Shown here piece after piece: positions 34,390 through 46,298 of a DNA stretch of 64,000 bases. The notes beneath the pieces are model-generated. The model had not been told where the DNA came from. It did no database searches and was given only the letters and a program-made list of their open reading frames with translations. Location: the NCBI RefSeq assembly GCF_026914265.1, contig NC_069131.1:717501-781500 (forward strand), written 5' to 3'. The translations under genes and the position numbers were made by a program. The number at the start of each line of letters is the position of its first letter. Within the stretch, counting starts at the first letter, position 1. Source of the DNA: Mya arenaria (Eukaryota; Mollusca; Bivalvia; Myida; Myidae).

Positions 34390-34851
34390 TTATAAAAAGG
34401 CGAACATCAACACGTCACTTTTGGACTTTTCCCTTGTGCTTTTCTTAATGGTAGCGAGGTAATCATGCGTCATCTCTCTCAATAACCAGTCGTTAGTTTC
34501 TATTTTACCCAAATTCTTGTAGTATCGTTTCCTTTCCTTAATGTGTGCTAACGCAACTGGATGGTTCAACCAACAAGCAGGACAAGAGCCGTTGTATTTA
34601 TCAAAACAGCTTGGACACGCAGAATGTTCGAACACACAGTTTTTCATAACGAGTAAGAGATAGTAAATGTTACTGTATCCACCACACCACTCACAACATC
34701 GAAAACGTTTTCCGAATCTCTTATCATACGAATATTTTGACATGTTTGACATGTTTGACATTTTTGAATCTGTATCGGCTGTATCGGCTGTCATATTTTC
34801 TTTATATGTTTGTGTGTTTGTATGTGTGTATGAGTTCTTTGTAGCTACCAC
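34390..34851 (-). CDS. RING-HC zinc-finger protein, 153 aa
   Basis: A C3HC4 RING layout is visible: C53-x2-C56-x15-C72-x3-H76-x2-C79-x2-C82-x7-C90-x2-C93 (numbered from the Met at 34851). RING fingers of this type recruit a ubiquitin-conjugating enzyme, so an E3 ligase role is likely by family. The region before the RING is a Thr/Ser/Asp-rich leader with several in-frame Met (residues 1, 20, 31, 34, 37), and I cannot decide the start. After the RING comes a basic helical tail. The gene is intronless and heads the five-gene minus-strand array, 79 bp from its neighbour. Small single-exon RING genes in dense arrays are common in large DNA viruses that infect molluscs, but host genes of this form also exist. 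Confidence 0.65.
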   Translation of the reverse strand: MVATKNSYTHTNTQTYKENMTADTADTDSKMSNMSNMSKYSYDKRFGKRFRCCEWCGGYSNIYYLLLVMKNCVFEHSACPSCFDKYNGSCPACWLNHPVALAHIKERKRYYKNLGKIETNDWLLREMTHDYLATIKKSTREKSKSDVLMFAFL

Positions 34852-34923
34852 AAATGATGGAATACAGAAAACGGGGGTGAAAATAAGGGGGGATTTTCAA
34901 CAAGGGGGGGGGGGGCTTTTCTA

Positions 34924-35230
34924 TCAGCCTATTTCCCCAAGTCCATTCCATTTCGATTTTAATTTTTCAAACATCAAAACAAAACTTTCAAGTTTGCTTG
35001 CGATTAACACGATGACATGACTTTCTTCTTGATAAATCTTTTTAAGCGTTGATACAAGTTCTGTAGATGCACCATATTGTAATAATTTGTACCATTTACC
35101 ATTTCGATATACAACATCGAATGCCTTACGAAAGTTAACCATCTACATCTATATGTGTACTTTCAGTCGCACATGTTCTTCAAACACCTTCTCATTTAAG
35201 TATTTACTGTCACAAGCTGTCTCACTATAT
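34924..35230 (-). mobile_element. LINE reverse-transcriptase fragment
   Basis: The frame contains NFRKAFDVVYRNGKWYKLL, the typical DF(R/K)KAFD segment of a non-LTR reverse transcriptase. It comes from the part of ORF2 missing in the truncated copy at 24002. Both ends are ragged and no tail is seen. Confidence 0.6.
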
Positions 35231-36735
35231 GCCCTCCTTATTTGAATAAAAATTGTTATCAGGTGTTATATTGTTTGCACCATCATTTCTCACTGAGATC
35301 ACTTCTTTCAATACCTATCTCACTATTTGTCCCCATTATCAATCGTATTGACAATTGTACTACTATCATTTGTCTCACTATCGTAAATAATAATAAAAAG
35401 TGGTCCGTAGTTTATCAAATTATTGTAAAGGCGATGATAAACTCAAAGTACATATTTTGAAATGTAATACTTCCTTGACATGTTATTTTGGTATAAACTT
35501 CCTCCTCGCGATACTTAAATTCAATCTTATGTTCTAAATGTTTCTGAAGATTGTTTGTTTATAATGACAGGTACGGTCATTTATTTGATTTAACAGCTAA
35601 GATTACCTATATAGTCTAACGGACTTAAGTCATGCATACAATCAAAATATTCCATACTGTTTCGTTACCAATTTTAGTACTAATGTTAAATCATAAATAT
35701 TCGTGGGAAATTAATTTTCGTGCTTTTCATGGGTTGGTTTATCACGAATTAAAGATTCCAACAAAAGTTTGACTTTAATTCTGAAATCACAATATCTATG
35801 TAAAAGGGCAAACATGTATTCACATGAATAAACATGGGCGCGGGATACAACTTGAACGTACCTCATCATTATCTATTTTACTTTTACATCTTATTTAACC
35901 TCAGTGAAAATACATTAACGTCAATTATCAGTTCTTGCATCCAGCAATTATGTATGAGATTTTCGGAACATTGTAACAAGGTGATTATCAACCTCATGTG
36001 CAGCATATATAGGTTATTAACCTCGTGTCGCCACTTGACTTTGTTTCTTTGATCAAATATTTAATCTATTATTCCTGAGCTGCATTTATTATGATGAAAT
36101 GATATGAGCTAAACATTAACATGAATTAGTATCAACAAGGAATACAATACTTAGAACTATGAACATAAGAACAGTACATGGACACGTTTACAGTACAAGA
36201 AGTCACACTAATTGTATCTCACTCAGCTACTGGTATCATTTACGAATGTTAATTCAAAATTAAACACCCTCTCAGTGTTTTAACAGTTTGCAAAAAAACA
36301 CCTAATTTGACATTCAATGGCATCTTTATTTTATACCGTTGATGTGGGTGCATTTTTTATGAACCTTTAGTTACAGATTAAGCGATAATTGACATTGCTA
36401 TATGCCCTTACTGGCATATTGTACCATTGTAGTAAGTGTCATTAACTGCATTACGTAGATATTATAATGCACGGGATCGAAACGTGGTGATTTTGCAGAC
36501 GATTTAGGATCGCAGTTTTAATGTTTTTTTCTTACAAAATGAAAAATCCACAAATTGAAGAACCCACGAAAAAGTCATTTTTCAATAAAAAAAGAAACAA
36601 ACACGAAATTTCAAAATAAAGAAAATAAATGCTTTTACAGTGCCTAATTCTTTCTTAGATGAATTCATTATCGAAATTTGATGTGTCACACAAAATTTTA
36701 AATTACTTGTGTACGGGACTGGAAATGTGACTATC
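35231..36735. other. No gene recognised (upstream of gene copy B)
   Basis: AT-rich sequence without domain or repeat. The promoter of copy B should lie towards its right end; I see no clear TATA box near 36600-36735. Confidence 0.4.
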
Positions 36736-39700
36736 ATGGCCAATAGAATAGAGAATACCGATAGAAAGATCTCGCGGGAACATTTGGACAAAAAAATATA
36801 CGAGGATATAGTGAACATCGGTCATTGTGTTATAGAGGCGGAAAACCAAGGAGAAAACACAAACAAATCAGAGGCTTTTTATCGAAAGGTACAGTCTAGT
36901 TTAAGACAAATAATGTCACGCTGTGTTATCGTTTAAGATTTTTATTTCGTATTATATTTCGAACAGTATTAGCCTGATTATGTATACATGTAGTGTTCGA
37001 ACGGGTCTAATGGATGTAAACATTCATTGCCAACTTAAGGGCTCATCCGGGTATCAATGATCCCTATCGCTCTATTGGCTCTGTTCAATACTGGCGTATG
37101 GCGTTATTTGTGCTTATTTTTCGTTGTACCCTTCACTTAATTAGTAGAATGTATGAGGGTCAGTCGTTTTCTTAACAGAACAAACTATTTTGTTTTCTTA
37201 AGCATTCAAAAGGTTCATCGTCATACATGCAAATATACAAACATATTTTAGCATGGCAGTTAACATCGAAAAGGAATATTATGCTAATATTTTATATTTT
37301 CTTGAACGCCTCAAGCTCTTATGTGAGTAAATGTATATTATTTTAACACGGTTATAAGTTTTAACAAATTATGGACATCCCAATCCTCGTCATGAGTCAG
37401 AAGTTAGTCACTGAGCATTGTTATATCAAGGAATTGTAAGAACAATGGTTTTACTCTGTATGACGTTTGAATGCATTTGATAATTGCATAGGAATGATAA
37501 TAGTATACAAGTTAAAGGTTATATATATTGGAGATATGGGTAAACATACGAACTTTTATTATGATATTTACGATATGGATTCATACGTTTAGAATACGCT
37601 TAACGGCCAATTCTCACATTTTGACATGCCATCAAATAAACTTTTTCTAACAACAATTCTAAAATTTGTTATCATATTGAATGAGTCAGAATGAACATTG
37701 TTTCGACTTGTTTTCAAACAATGCAATATTATGGCTGAATCGATATTTATTTTTAGGAAATTTATGATCAGTGTCAGTGATAATCAGTCGATACGAGTTA
37801 AAAATATATCTACCACATATCTTTATCGCAAAGATCCATGTAAATTGATCAGAAGATACAGTTAGGAAATAATTCAGCTGTGAATTAATACTAAATCTCA
37901 ATATAATGGGCTGTTATTACTTTAGTACTACACTACATAAAGAATTACAAATGATATGCGCATTACAATGCATTATTTCGTGACTAATCAAATATCGTAT
38001 AATCACATAAATCAAATATTCCCGTTTCCACGTAACGTCAGTATTGAATAGTTTTCAATGTTGTACCATGGAGGGTTACGTGATCCAAATGGACCAGCCT
38101 ACATTATTAATGTAAAATGAAAATACAACATGTTTGATGAAAAGAAACAATCTTTATTTATATACAATTGAATAATATATATAATGAAAGCTTAGATCTA
38201 GGGACCTTCAGCTTTCTAGATAGATTTGTCATGACCATGATATAAACTCTATTGATTTTGAGGTCAATGGGTAACGGTCAAGGTGGTGGTGACATTCAGT
38301 TGTTAATCTGTTTACATGCAATATCTGAAGAACGCTTTGGCTCATTGACCTCAAACACGGTAGTAAAATTGATCATGATCAGCAGATGAACCGTATTTAT
38401 GTTGATGTTAGTGGTCAACTTGGTAGTGAACTTAAGCTGAAAATGTGCTTCTGATCAATATATAAGAAGAACGCAGATGCACCCTATTGCTTTTGAGATT
38501 AGTCGTTGTTACCGAAAGCTGAACATACATAGTTTCCTATCAATAATTAAAAACAGCTTATGCCAAGGGAAATGGAACTTAGTAGCGATCCCTCAAACAT
38601 TACCATAACACTGACTTTTTGACGTCAGTTGGTCAAAAGTCAATGTCGTGAGCTGAAAAAACGATTTCGTTCAATAATTGAAGAATGCTTTTATCCAGTT
38701 AATTCACACTTGGTGTGCCTGTGAATGACATCTGCTCCCATTAAGTCATGTTTTTAAGAAACATTTGTGGCGTCTTTGCATAAAACCTTAAAACGTCTTG
38801 TTATGAATAGTATTAAAACATTTAAACACCGTAAAAATACACATTTGTATCTGTACGAATCAAAGAGTGAAATGGATTTTTTTCAAGCACATGTGTTTGC
38901 TGACGCGCGTGGAAAGAAACTGACCTCTAAAAAGCAGCGGCTCGCAGTGGCCCTGTCCAACGCCATGCGATACATCCATGGGTTGCCCTTTGAATCAGTT
39001 GTAACACATGCTCAACGTCACGTGTTCAGGTCAATATTGTCGATTAATGCATTTAAATGGTACACTGGTTGAAAACTGTAGGTAATTTTGATTAAAGCCG
39101 CATTTTAGCGAACAGATCCATTTTAGCGAACTTTTATTTACTAGAAAGACAATGCTTGAAACACAGGAAAATCCAGTGTGAGGCAGAATATGTTAAACAA
39201 ATTGTGCCTTTTGATTACAGAACGTACAACATCGACTTCACATTTATGTAGCGGTTCATGCCACATAAATGAAAAATCCCACAGCTTCCTAAATCCTATC
39301 CGATTATATTTAACTAATAAATTACGATAGTAAATATTTTCATTTCATAGCAAACTGCAAACTTGGGTTATCCTTTCCGTATGGTGTACCAAAAATGAAT
39401 ACCACATTTATAGCTGCGTCGTATTTTCACTTTTCAGGCACTAGTACCGACTGAGAATGTCCGTACACATTTGGAAGCTAAAATTGGCAACTTACATTTG
39501 AGAAAAACTCCAGGCCGCAAAGGTACACATAAAATTATTTCATGTTTTAGCTGCTAAACTATACTAAACACAATGTATTGATTTGTATAAGCCGAGGTTT
39601 CTGGAAGTATTAGTTTCTTTATGTCTTTATAATTGGCTGTATGGTAGTCTTCGTATAGTGGTTGTGAATCACTAGAAATCAGTGTAATATTGCATGCAAA

Positions 39701-41432
39701 TTGGTCAATTTTTAATGGTCTGGCCTTTATCAAGGTCATACAATAGATATTTTATATTTTACGAGTATAAGACCAAGTCGGTCGAGGTTCGTATCATGTC
39801 CTAGTGTGCACAACTAACAAAGCTGTTTCCATAGTTTACTCTTCGTTTTTATACAGATAAATTAACACAAAGTTTATGGAACTGAGTGTTCTCACTGGAT
39901 GTCTTTCACTTCTCATGACGTCTGTTAACTATAGAATATATAGAACATTTATTTAGTGGTCTCTGACCTATACAATCACGCAGAGAATCTCATAATTATG
40001 CGTTTGTTGTTTTGTTTTCAGATCTTAAAGATAGCGGCATGGAATCTGAGGTAGTAAGTAGTCTTTTCAAAAGTTGTCTTCGGTTTACAAATTTACCCAC
40101 TGTCAACGGCATCTTGAGTCAGACTGCTGTGAGACCGACAAGCAATCGAATATATGAGACACGTTTAATAAAGACTATCAACAATATATAATTACAATAA
40201 CCGTCGATTCATATTTTAAATTACATACAAATAGTCCAACCACGTTGTAAAGCCTTGCCTCTGTATATAATTGATCCACACAAAAACAACATAAGTATAT
40301 ATGTAACATTTACCTACACACTCTTAATACGCTATAAAACCGTGTTTCTGTGTGTTACATTGACAAACACAAGTTAAACACCCGGAACTATAAAGCATTG
40401 TTTCTATGTGAACAGTTCAAATTATCTATATAATGTAAAACCCTATCAAATTATATCCGTATTATTTCCCCATTTTATGTATGGAAGAACTTTGATAAAA
40501 ACAAATCCTATTTCTAGTTTTATGACAATGGCCCTGTGTCTACCAATTTATAACAATGTGTATTGTATACAGGCGTGAGCAAAAAACGGTTGCCATGCTG
40601 TTCTGTTAATAGAAAAATATTGAACATAAAAGGAAAATAATACATCGCAGTAAATTCAAATATAATTATGTGTGTCACTTAATTGAATTCTTAATTTAAA
40701 CCAATGTATGTTTTATCAAAATAGCCCAACACTCTCGGCTGTTGGCAGCGTATATGCGAACAGATACACAAATAATTAGTTGGAAAGTAACTCTTGGACG
40801 CATTGTATCAACCTTTTGCCCGATATCAAAAGTGTCAACTGACAACAGAAGATTTACTGAGTTCAAAATTTTGTTCATTAATTTCTTAAATATTTTAATG
40901 TTGACAACTTTTGCTGCGATGCTGAAAAGTCAGATAAAATTATTAGATGTGTGATTACTTTGTTCAAGTATCTGTACAGCATCAACATAAACATTTGAAT
41001 CTTGACAACCTTATCTGCGTTATTGATCAAATTCTTAGTTGTGTATATTGTGCGACAAAGGTAAATACCTCGTTTAGCAATACAATAGTTCCATGATCGA
41101 ACCCTGCTGCATATCTTGCTTTAATTCTCTCTTTTTATGTTTGTCTTTATTTTCGTTTTTTTGAATTCATTTCATTTTATTATGCTCGTGCTTTTTTGAA
41201 ATAGTACTTTTTATTAAACCTTTAAATTATGGTTTCTCATCAAAAACACGTATTCAAATATAAATACTTATTGGTATTACGTATTATGAAACAAAACAAA
41301 TGTTTGTTACATTTTCAGACATCCTCAGTGATCAGTCAGCCTACAGACGACACCGCAAAAACTGGATCAGGCCTCTGTGACAATCACGTACTGGCAACCA
41401 GCATGTCACGTGCAAGGCTTCCACTGGATTGA
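36736..41432 (+). CDS. Gene copy B: unnamed four-exon gene with DSGxxS degron motif, 126 aa
   Basis: Exons 36736-36888, 39438-39522, 40022-40050 and 41319-41432. Each has AG/GT borders, and phases 0, 1, 0 join without a stop (381 nt). The model is supported by paralogue C, where exons 2-4 have identical lengths (85, 29, 114). Exon 1 (51 aa) is helical and charged and starts MANRIENTDRK. Exon 2 continues the helix and ends in a basic LHLRKTPGRK. Exon 3 adds D-L-K-DSGMES-E, matching the beta-TrCP degron DSGxxS. Exon 4 is Ser/Thr-rich and ends SRARLPLD. No signal peptide or membrane segment, so probably cytosolic or nuclear. I do not recognise the family. Extra 5' exons cannot be excluded. Confidence 0.6.
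38250..38740. repeat. Diverged tandem repeat with AGGTCA-like motifs in intron 1 of copy B
   Basis: Units of about 120-150 bp recur with phrases GAAGAACGCTTTGGCTCATTG, AAGAACGCAGATGCACCC and GAAGAATGCTTTTATCC, and GGTCAATGGG/GGTCAAGGTGG half-sites. Similar GGTCA-rich units are widespread in bivalve genomes (from general knowledge). Confidence 0.45.
38767..39072 (+). CDS. Unrecognised 101-codon frame in intron 1 of copy B
   Basis: The part from about 38870 to 39030 is GC-richer than its surroundings and reads as ordinary protein (FADARGKKLTSKKQRLAVAL, then NAMRYIHGLPFESVV), with a basic stretch and an amphipathic helix. The N-terminal third looks like AT-rich chance reading. It could be a fragment of an inserted gene, a skipped exon or part of a mobile element. 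No homologue in copy C is visible. Confidence 0.3.
   Translation: MASLHKTLKRLVMNSIKTFKHRKNTHLYLYESKSEMDFFQAHVFADARGKKLTSKKQRLAVALSNAMRYIHGLPFESVVTHAQRHVFRSILSINAFKWYTG
41213..41318 (+). other. Copy B: conserved block upstream of exon 4
   Basis: Homology with copies A and C begins abruptly at TATTAAACC. It continues with one difference from A and three from C up to the acceptor AG (hand count). Confidence 0.6.
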
Positions 41433-42599
41433 CGGTTTACTTTCAAAATGGCCGACGCAAAACACTTTTAATCTTTGAAAAAAAAGAACGTTTATAAGCG
41501 TAGTTAAAAGCCTATTATAGGAGCTCCCACCCCACTCTCGTCCCACACACAATAAACGCGGGATATTGCCCTGGATCTATAAATGTTTAATCATTCTGAT
41601 TTATTTTAAAAACAAATTACACGTATGTCTATTCGCTTATTGTACGACGCATTAACATCCATTCCTTTTAACAGGTAAAGAAAGAACCTACGGAACAATA
41701 ATATCCTGTGACACATGCAATAGTTAACATTATTACTTTAATATACACAAATATTTATTTTAAATACAGTTCTTCATTGTTTAAAAATCAAGTTCCATTC
41801 GACTAGTTGACCTTGATTCATAAAAGGAAACTATGTTTTTCTGCTGCTATATTTTAAGAATGCATTTAGTAGGTTTTTGTTTAGAACAAACATGATTCGT
41901 ATATAATTTGAGAGCAATTTCTCGAGGATATGTGTAGGATGTTTTTAAATCGGTAAATAAGGGCAAACTTCTCTGATCTTGAGAAAACAATTTAAATAAA
42001 ACTTCAACCAATATTTTCAAAATTTAAATTTAATGAGGATTACATTTCAACCTTTTGTGGGAATTATTATGATATTGTTATAGGACTTCAGTATTTCATG
42101 TGGATTTAATTCTGTGGACAAGTAAATACCAGGATCAGTGTAGATATTTCTAGTCATTTAAGCTTAAGCATTATTTTTATGGAATTATTTCTGTAAAACT
42201 CTTTGTAAATGTATTGTGCTGTTGTTATTTAAATTGTGTTGCTTGTTTATATTTCTCTGTTGCGTTTGGTGGTCATAACAACATAATTCAATGTTATTTA
42301 TGCTGGAAATACTCATAAATGTTCCTCATGATCTGTGTTGTTCAGTTCATATTCGGACAGTGTCGTGTTAAATGTTCTAAACCGTTGCTCTTTGCAGTAT
42401 TTTGACAAATGTTTCTCTACCTGTTTCAGAACAGGCGGCCACTCGAGCATGTATATGGTTGTCCAATGTTTAGGCATATTGGATAATGTTATGGAAATGT
42501 TTATGTTGCTTATCACTCTTCTTCAAATTATTAGCTGATGACTTTTATTGTTATATTTTCAGTCTATTACTGACCCAAAACCTTATTTTCCTTCGACCT
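41433..42599. other. Copy B: 3' UTR and downstream flank
   Basis: Colinear with the sequence after exon 4 in copies A and C, including a shared CAGGTAAA(G/C)AAAG stretch near 41674 that could be a 3' UTR splice acceptor. No other gene is seen. Confidence 0.5.
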
Positions 42600-43551
42600 G
42601 CAGCCTTTTTTATAATTCAATTGACGATATTTAGATATCAAGAGAGTTCAACTAAAATACTTAAAACAAATTGTATGTGTAAGACAGCAATCATGCAATG
42701 CTGCAGTTTATGGCGAATTGGCTAGATTCCCACTAAGTTTGTTCAGGAAAATACGTTTTTTCAAGTACCGGTTTAAGGTCAAACGGTATCCTTAGTCGTG
42801 TATAAGGTATTTAATATAAAATCAATAATAGCAAGTGTATACACACTTGGAAAGTTAATTTGAGCATGTTTTGCTTATTTATTTGCATGTGATAGTGAAA
42901 TGAACATACAGATAGAAACTGTTATTAAAAGATTATATGATACTTACTTACAACAATGGTATACAAATGGTAGAACATCCGACAAACTACAGTGGTATGT
43001 TAAACTTTTATTCAGACAAAAAACAGTCTTATGTTAAACTAAATTTTTATGTTCGGCACACAACCTTAATATTTGGAGAAGCAAGATATAGGGATATAAA
43101 CCGAGAGGATAAAACGTGTAATAAATGTTACATGAATGTTGTTGAAAATGAATATCACTTTTTGTTAGTGTGTCCTCTTTATTGGGATTTACGTACAAAA
43201 TGTATACCCAGGTATAATATTCACTGGTCTTATATAACCAAATTTAACTACTTGATATCCTGTAATAGGTATAAAATAATGAATAATACTTTTACTTATT
43301 TAACAGTTGCTACAAATTAAAGAAATGCCTAGCTTACGTAATAATCACGTTTAAATGTATTTCACGTAAAGTTGTAGTTGATACGTTTCTCCTTCAGATA
43401 GAATGTTGAAAAAAATGATCTCATATTTGTTTCATATTTATATTCAGTTCACTATATTGTGTTGTTATTATTGCTATATAGTATGTTCTTTGTGAATTGG
43501 CAATGTTCCAACTGAATTGGCTAATAAAACTTTTACTTAATAATTTGACTT
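42600..43551 (+). mobile_element. LINE 3' remnant downstream of copy B
   Basis: The same family as the 24002 LINE, reading plus. The most open part (42937-43320) contains a CNKCYMNVVENEYHFLLVCP knuckle region. It sits in the same relative place as the LINE pieces after copies A and C, so the insertion predates the duplications. Confidence 0.7.
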
Positions 43552-44036
43552 TGTGTTCTACGCTTTTAGCGTTAACCATGTTGCCATTAAACAGAAACAA
43601 GCTCAGAAGCCGAAAGTTTAAACATAAAACCCGTTATGACATAGATGCAGGACATAATATATTATAATCAGAACGGAATATTTATGTTTACTTAAGCATA
43701 ACAGGCTCCTTATCTTACAGTGATCTTTATGTCAGATATATGGTCTTTACTTCCTCGTCGTAACCTATAAATTCCTTCAATTCAAATTGGTATTTTTATC
43801 TTGCACAAAGAATGTTTGAATACAAAGAAGCGCGTGCAGTTATTTGATACAACCTTGAAGATAATTAGTCACAAATTTTGTCCTTAAATCTGCAAAATGA
43901 TATTTTTAATAGTATTTGGAATATAAAAAAACAATTTATTTCGGCATCAATCTTCCTTAGTTGATATTTAATATTAAATTCCGTTGTGACACACCAACGT
44001 TTAAATTACTAGTATACGTGTATTCAAATTGTGGAT
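43552..44036. other. Intergenic between copies B and C
   Basis: About 480 bp of AT-rich sequence; the promoter of copy C should be here. No distinct motif recognised. Confidence 0.4.
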
Positions 44037-46209
44037 ATGGCCAGTGGAATAGGAAGAAATATTTCGTCGGAGGATTTGGACTTAGATTTATGCAAGACTG
44101 TAGTGAAAATCGGCTCTTGTTGTATAAAGGCGGAAAAGGTTTCACCACAAGAAAAAAGCAAATTAGAGGAAGTATATCGAGAGGTACATTATAGTACTAG
44201 ATAAATGTAGTAACGTTGTTTCATACCTTTATTTTTTGTTTCGCTTACTATTTACATTCTATATATATTCAAACAATAATAACCTGACCCTTTATGGTAA
44301 ACGAAAGGGTCCAAGGGACGCAACCATACATTACAAATTGTAGATGATGATCTCTCACTTTATTAGCAATTATTTTCATTTGTTCGCTGGCAACAATACA
44401 TACGTAGATAAATGCGGTGATATCAAATGATAAATATGAATACAAACACGAATAAATACATTATCATATTAGTTGGAGACAAAATGGCATCTTCCTGACA
44501 ATGTATGGAAGTAAAAAAAGATTCGTTGATTTAAGCATTCGTGCGGTGCAGCGATAATTTATGAACGATATCAGAAATTATTGTCGCATTGATTTCTACT
44601 CTAATACTAAGTATTAGAGCGATGAGGTCAGTGTTAATCAGTACATAACGAGTTAATTATATATATCAATATCATTACAATGATCGGTACGAATAGATCA
44701 AAAGATATATTTAGAAAATGACTCAGCTGTAAAAATTAATTATGCGAAGAGTGTTAAGGTCAATCTTGTCAATAAATACACAGGAATAAATCCAATTTGT
44801 GCCTTTCAAGGATGAACTGGTTAAGTAAACATATCGGAAGGATTTTTAGTTACGTAAAGGCAAAGCTTGAAACACATGCAGGGAAAATAGAAGTAAGGCT
44901 AAAGACGTTAAAGTTGCACTCGCACAGATTTACCGCTTATGGCAACTTTTTTACATTTTGTCTTGGAATGAGTCATTTCGCGTAAATATCTGCAAACCAG
45001 TGATATAAGACTGCTGACAAAAAGATCAGATGGTAGTTTTCCACATTAACGTTCGAAAATTTAAATGGATAAAAGCGTTTCAAAAATGCATAAAACATCA
45101 TTTTTCATCATAAGTACGAAAACCTGCGATCTGATATTTTGTCATGAGTGTTATAACACTGGTTCCCATACATTTTCGCAACAAATGGCTCCATTCAAGT
45201 CAAAACGTTCAATGTTGGTTGTCCGGTTAGCGCAGTGGTTAGCGCACTCGCTTCTCACCAAGGCGACCCGAGTTCGATTCCCGGCCTGGGCGCATGTGAG
45301 GTTGGTTTTTTGGCCACCAAGCTGGACTACTGGGTTTTCTGCGGGCACTCCGGTTTCCCCCACAACCAAGACCACACTCTCGCGCAACATCGTGCCAACG
45401 AGAGTGACTTAGTATAAGTTATCACAACTTTCTTCACAATCGTTGTAGTGTTTAAACGAAAACGTTTAATCTGTATGACTTATGATAACAGAACCTGCAA
45501 CGTCGACGCCACATGAAATGAGCGCATCATGTCAGATGCCTAAAATGTCCCATATCTCCCTCAAATCCATTCCGATTTTAACAGTATTAAACTGATGAAC
45601 TATGATATTAAGTCAACCTAGCCATTTTAAAGAAGACTGAAAACATAGGTTGCGATCTAATATATATATATAAATATATCCTTTCCATATAGTTTACCAA
45701 ACATTAAAACCACATTATGCACTGAACCATATGTTCACTTTCCAGGCACTGGACCATATTGATTCACTCCGTAAATGTTTTGAAGCTAAGATTGGCAAAC
45801 TGCATTTAAGAGAGACTCCAGGCCGCAAAGGTACAATGAAAAAAGTAGTTCGTGTTTCAATTAAAGTAATATATTGATTTCTAAAAGCCGGGGTTTACCC
45901 TGGGAAGTGTATAAGTTACTTCATAAATTTATTAATGGCTGTATTGCAGTTTTCGTATACGATCTCGCTAAACTTTTCATATTGATCAGTTGTTGTCTTT
46001 TCAGATCATAAAGACAGCGGCATGGAATCTGGGGTACTAAAGTACATTTTTTTTTCAAAAGTGTTCTTTGCTTTAGAAATGTACCAACTGTCTACGGGAT
46101 CTTGAGATATAGATAGAAAGACTGGTGACTGACCGACCGACATATCAACTCTAGGCAATCACAATAGCAAGCACATGTTAATTGTAGTTGCAATGTAGTA
46201 CAACCTATA

Positions 46210-46298
<89 letters not shown>

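Noticed and set aside
44599-44619. 21-bp palindrome CTCTAATACT-A-AGTATTAGAG
   Set aside because: It is perfect but isolated and short in AT-rich sequence; nothing nearby suggests a function.
45151-45412. Plus and minus frames of 79-115 codons
   Set aside because: They are readings through the SINE, whose tRNA-like head explains the GC-rich open frame.
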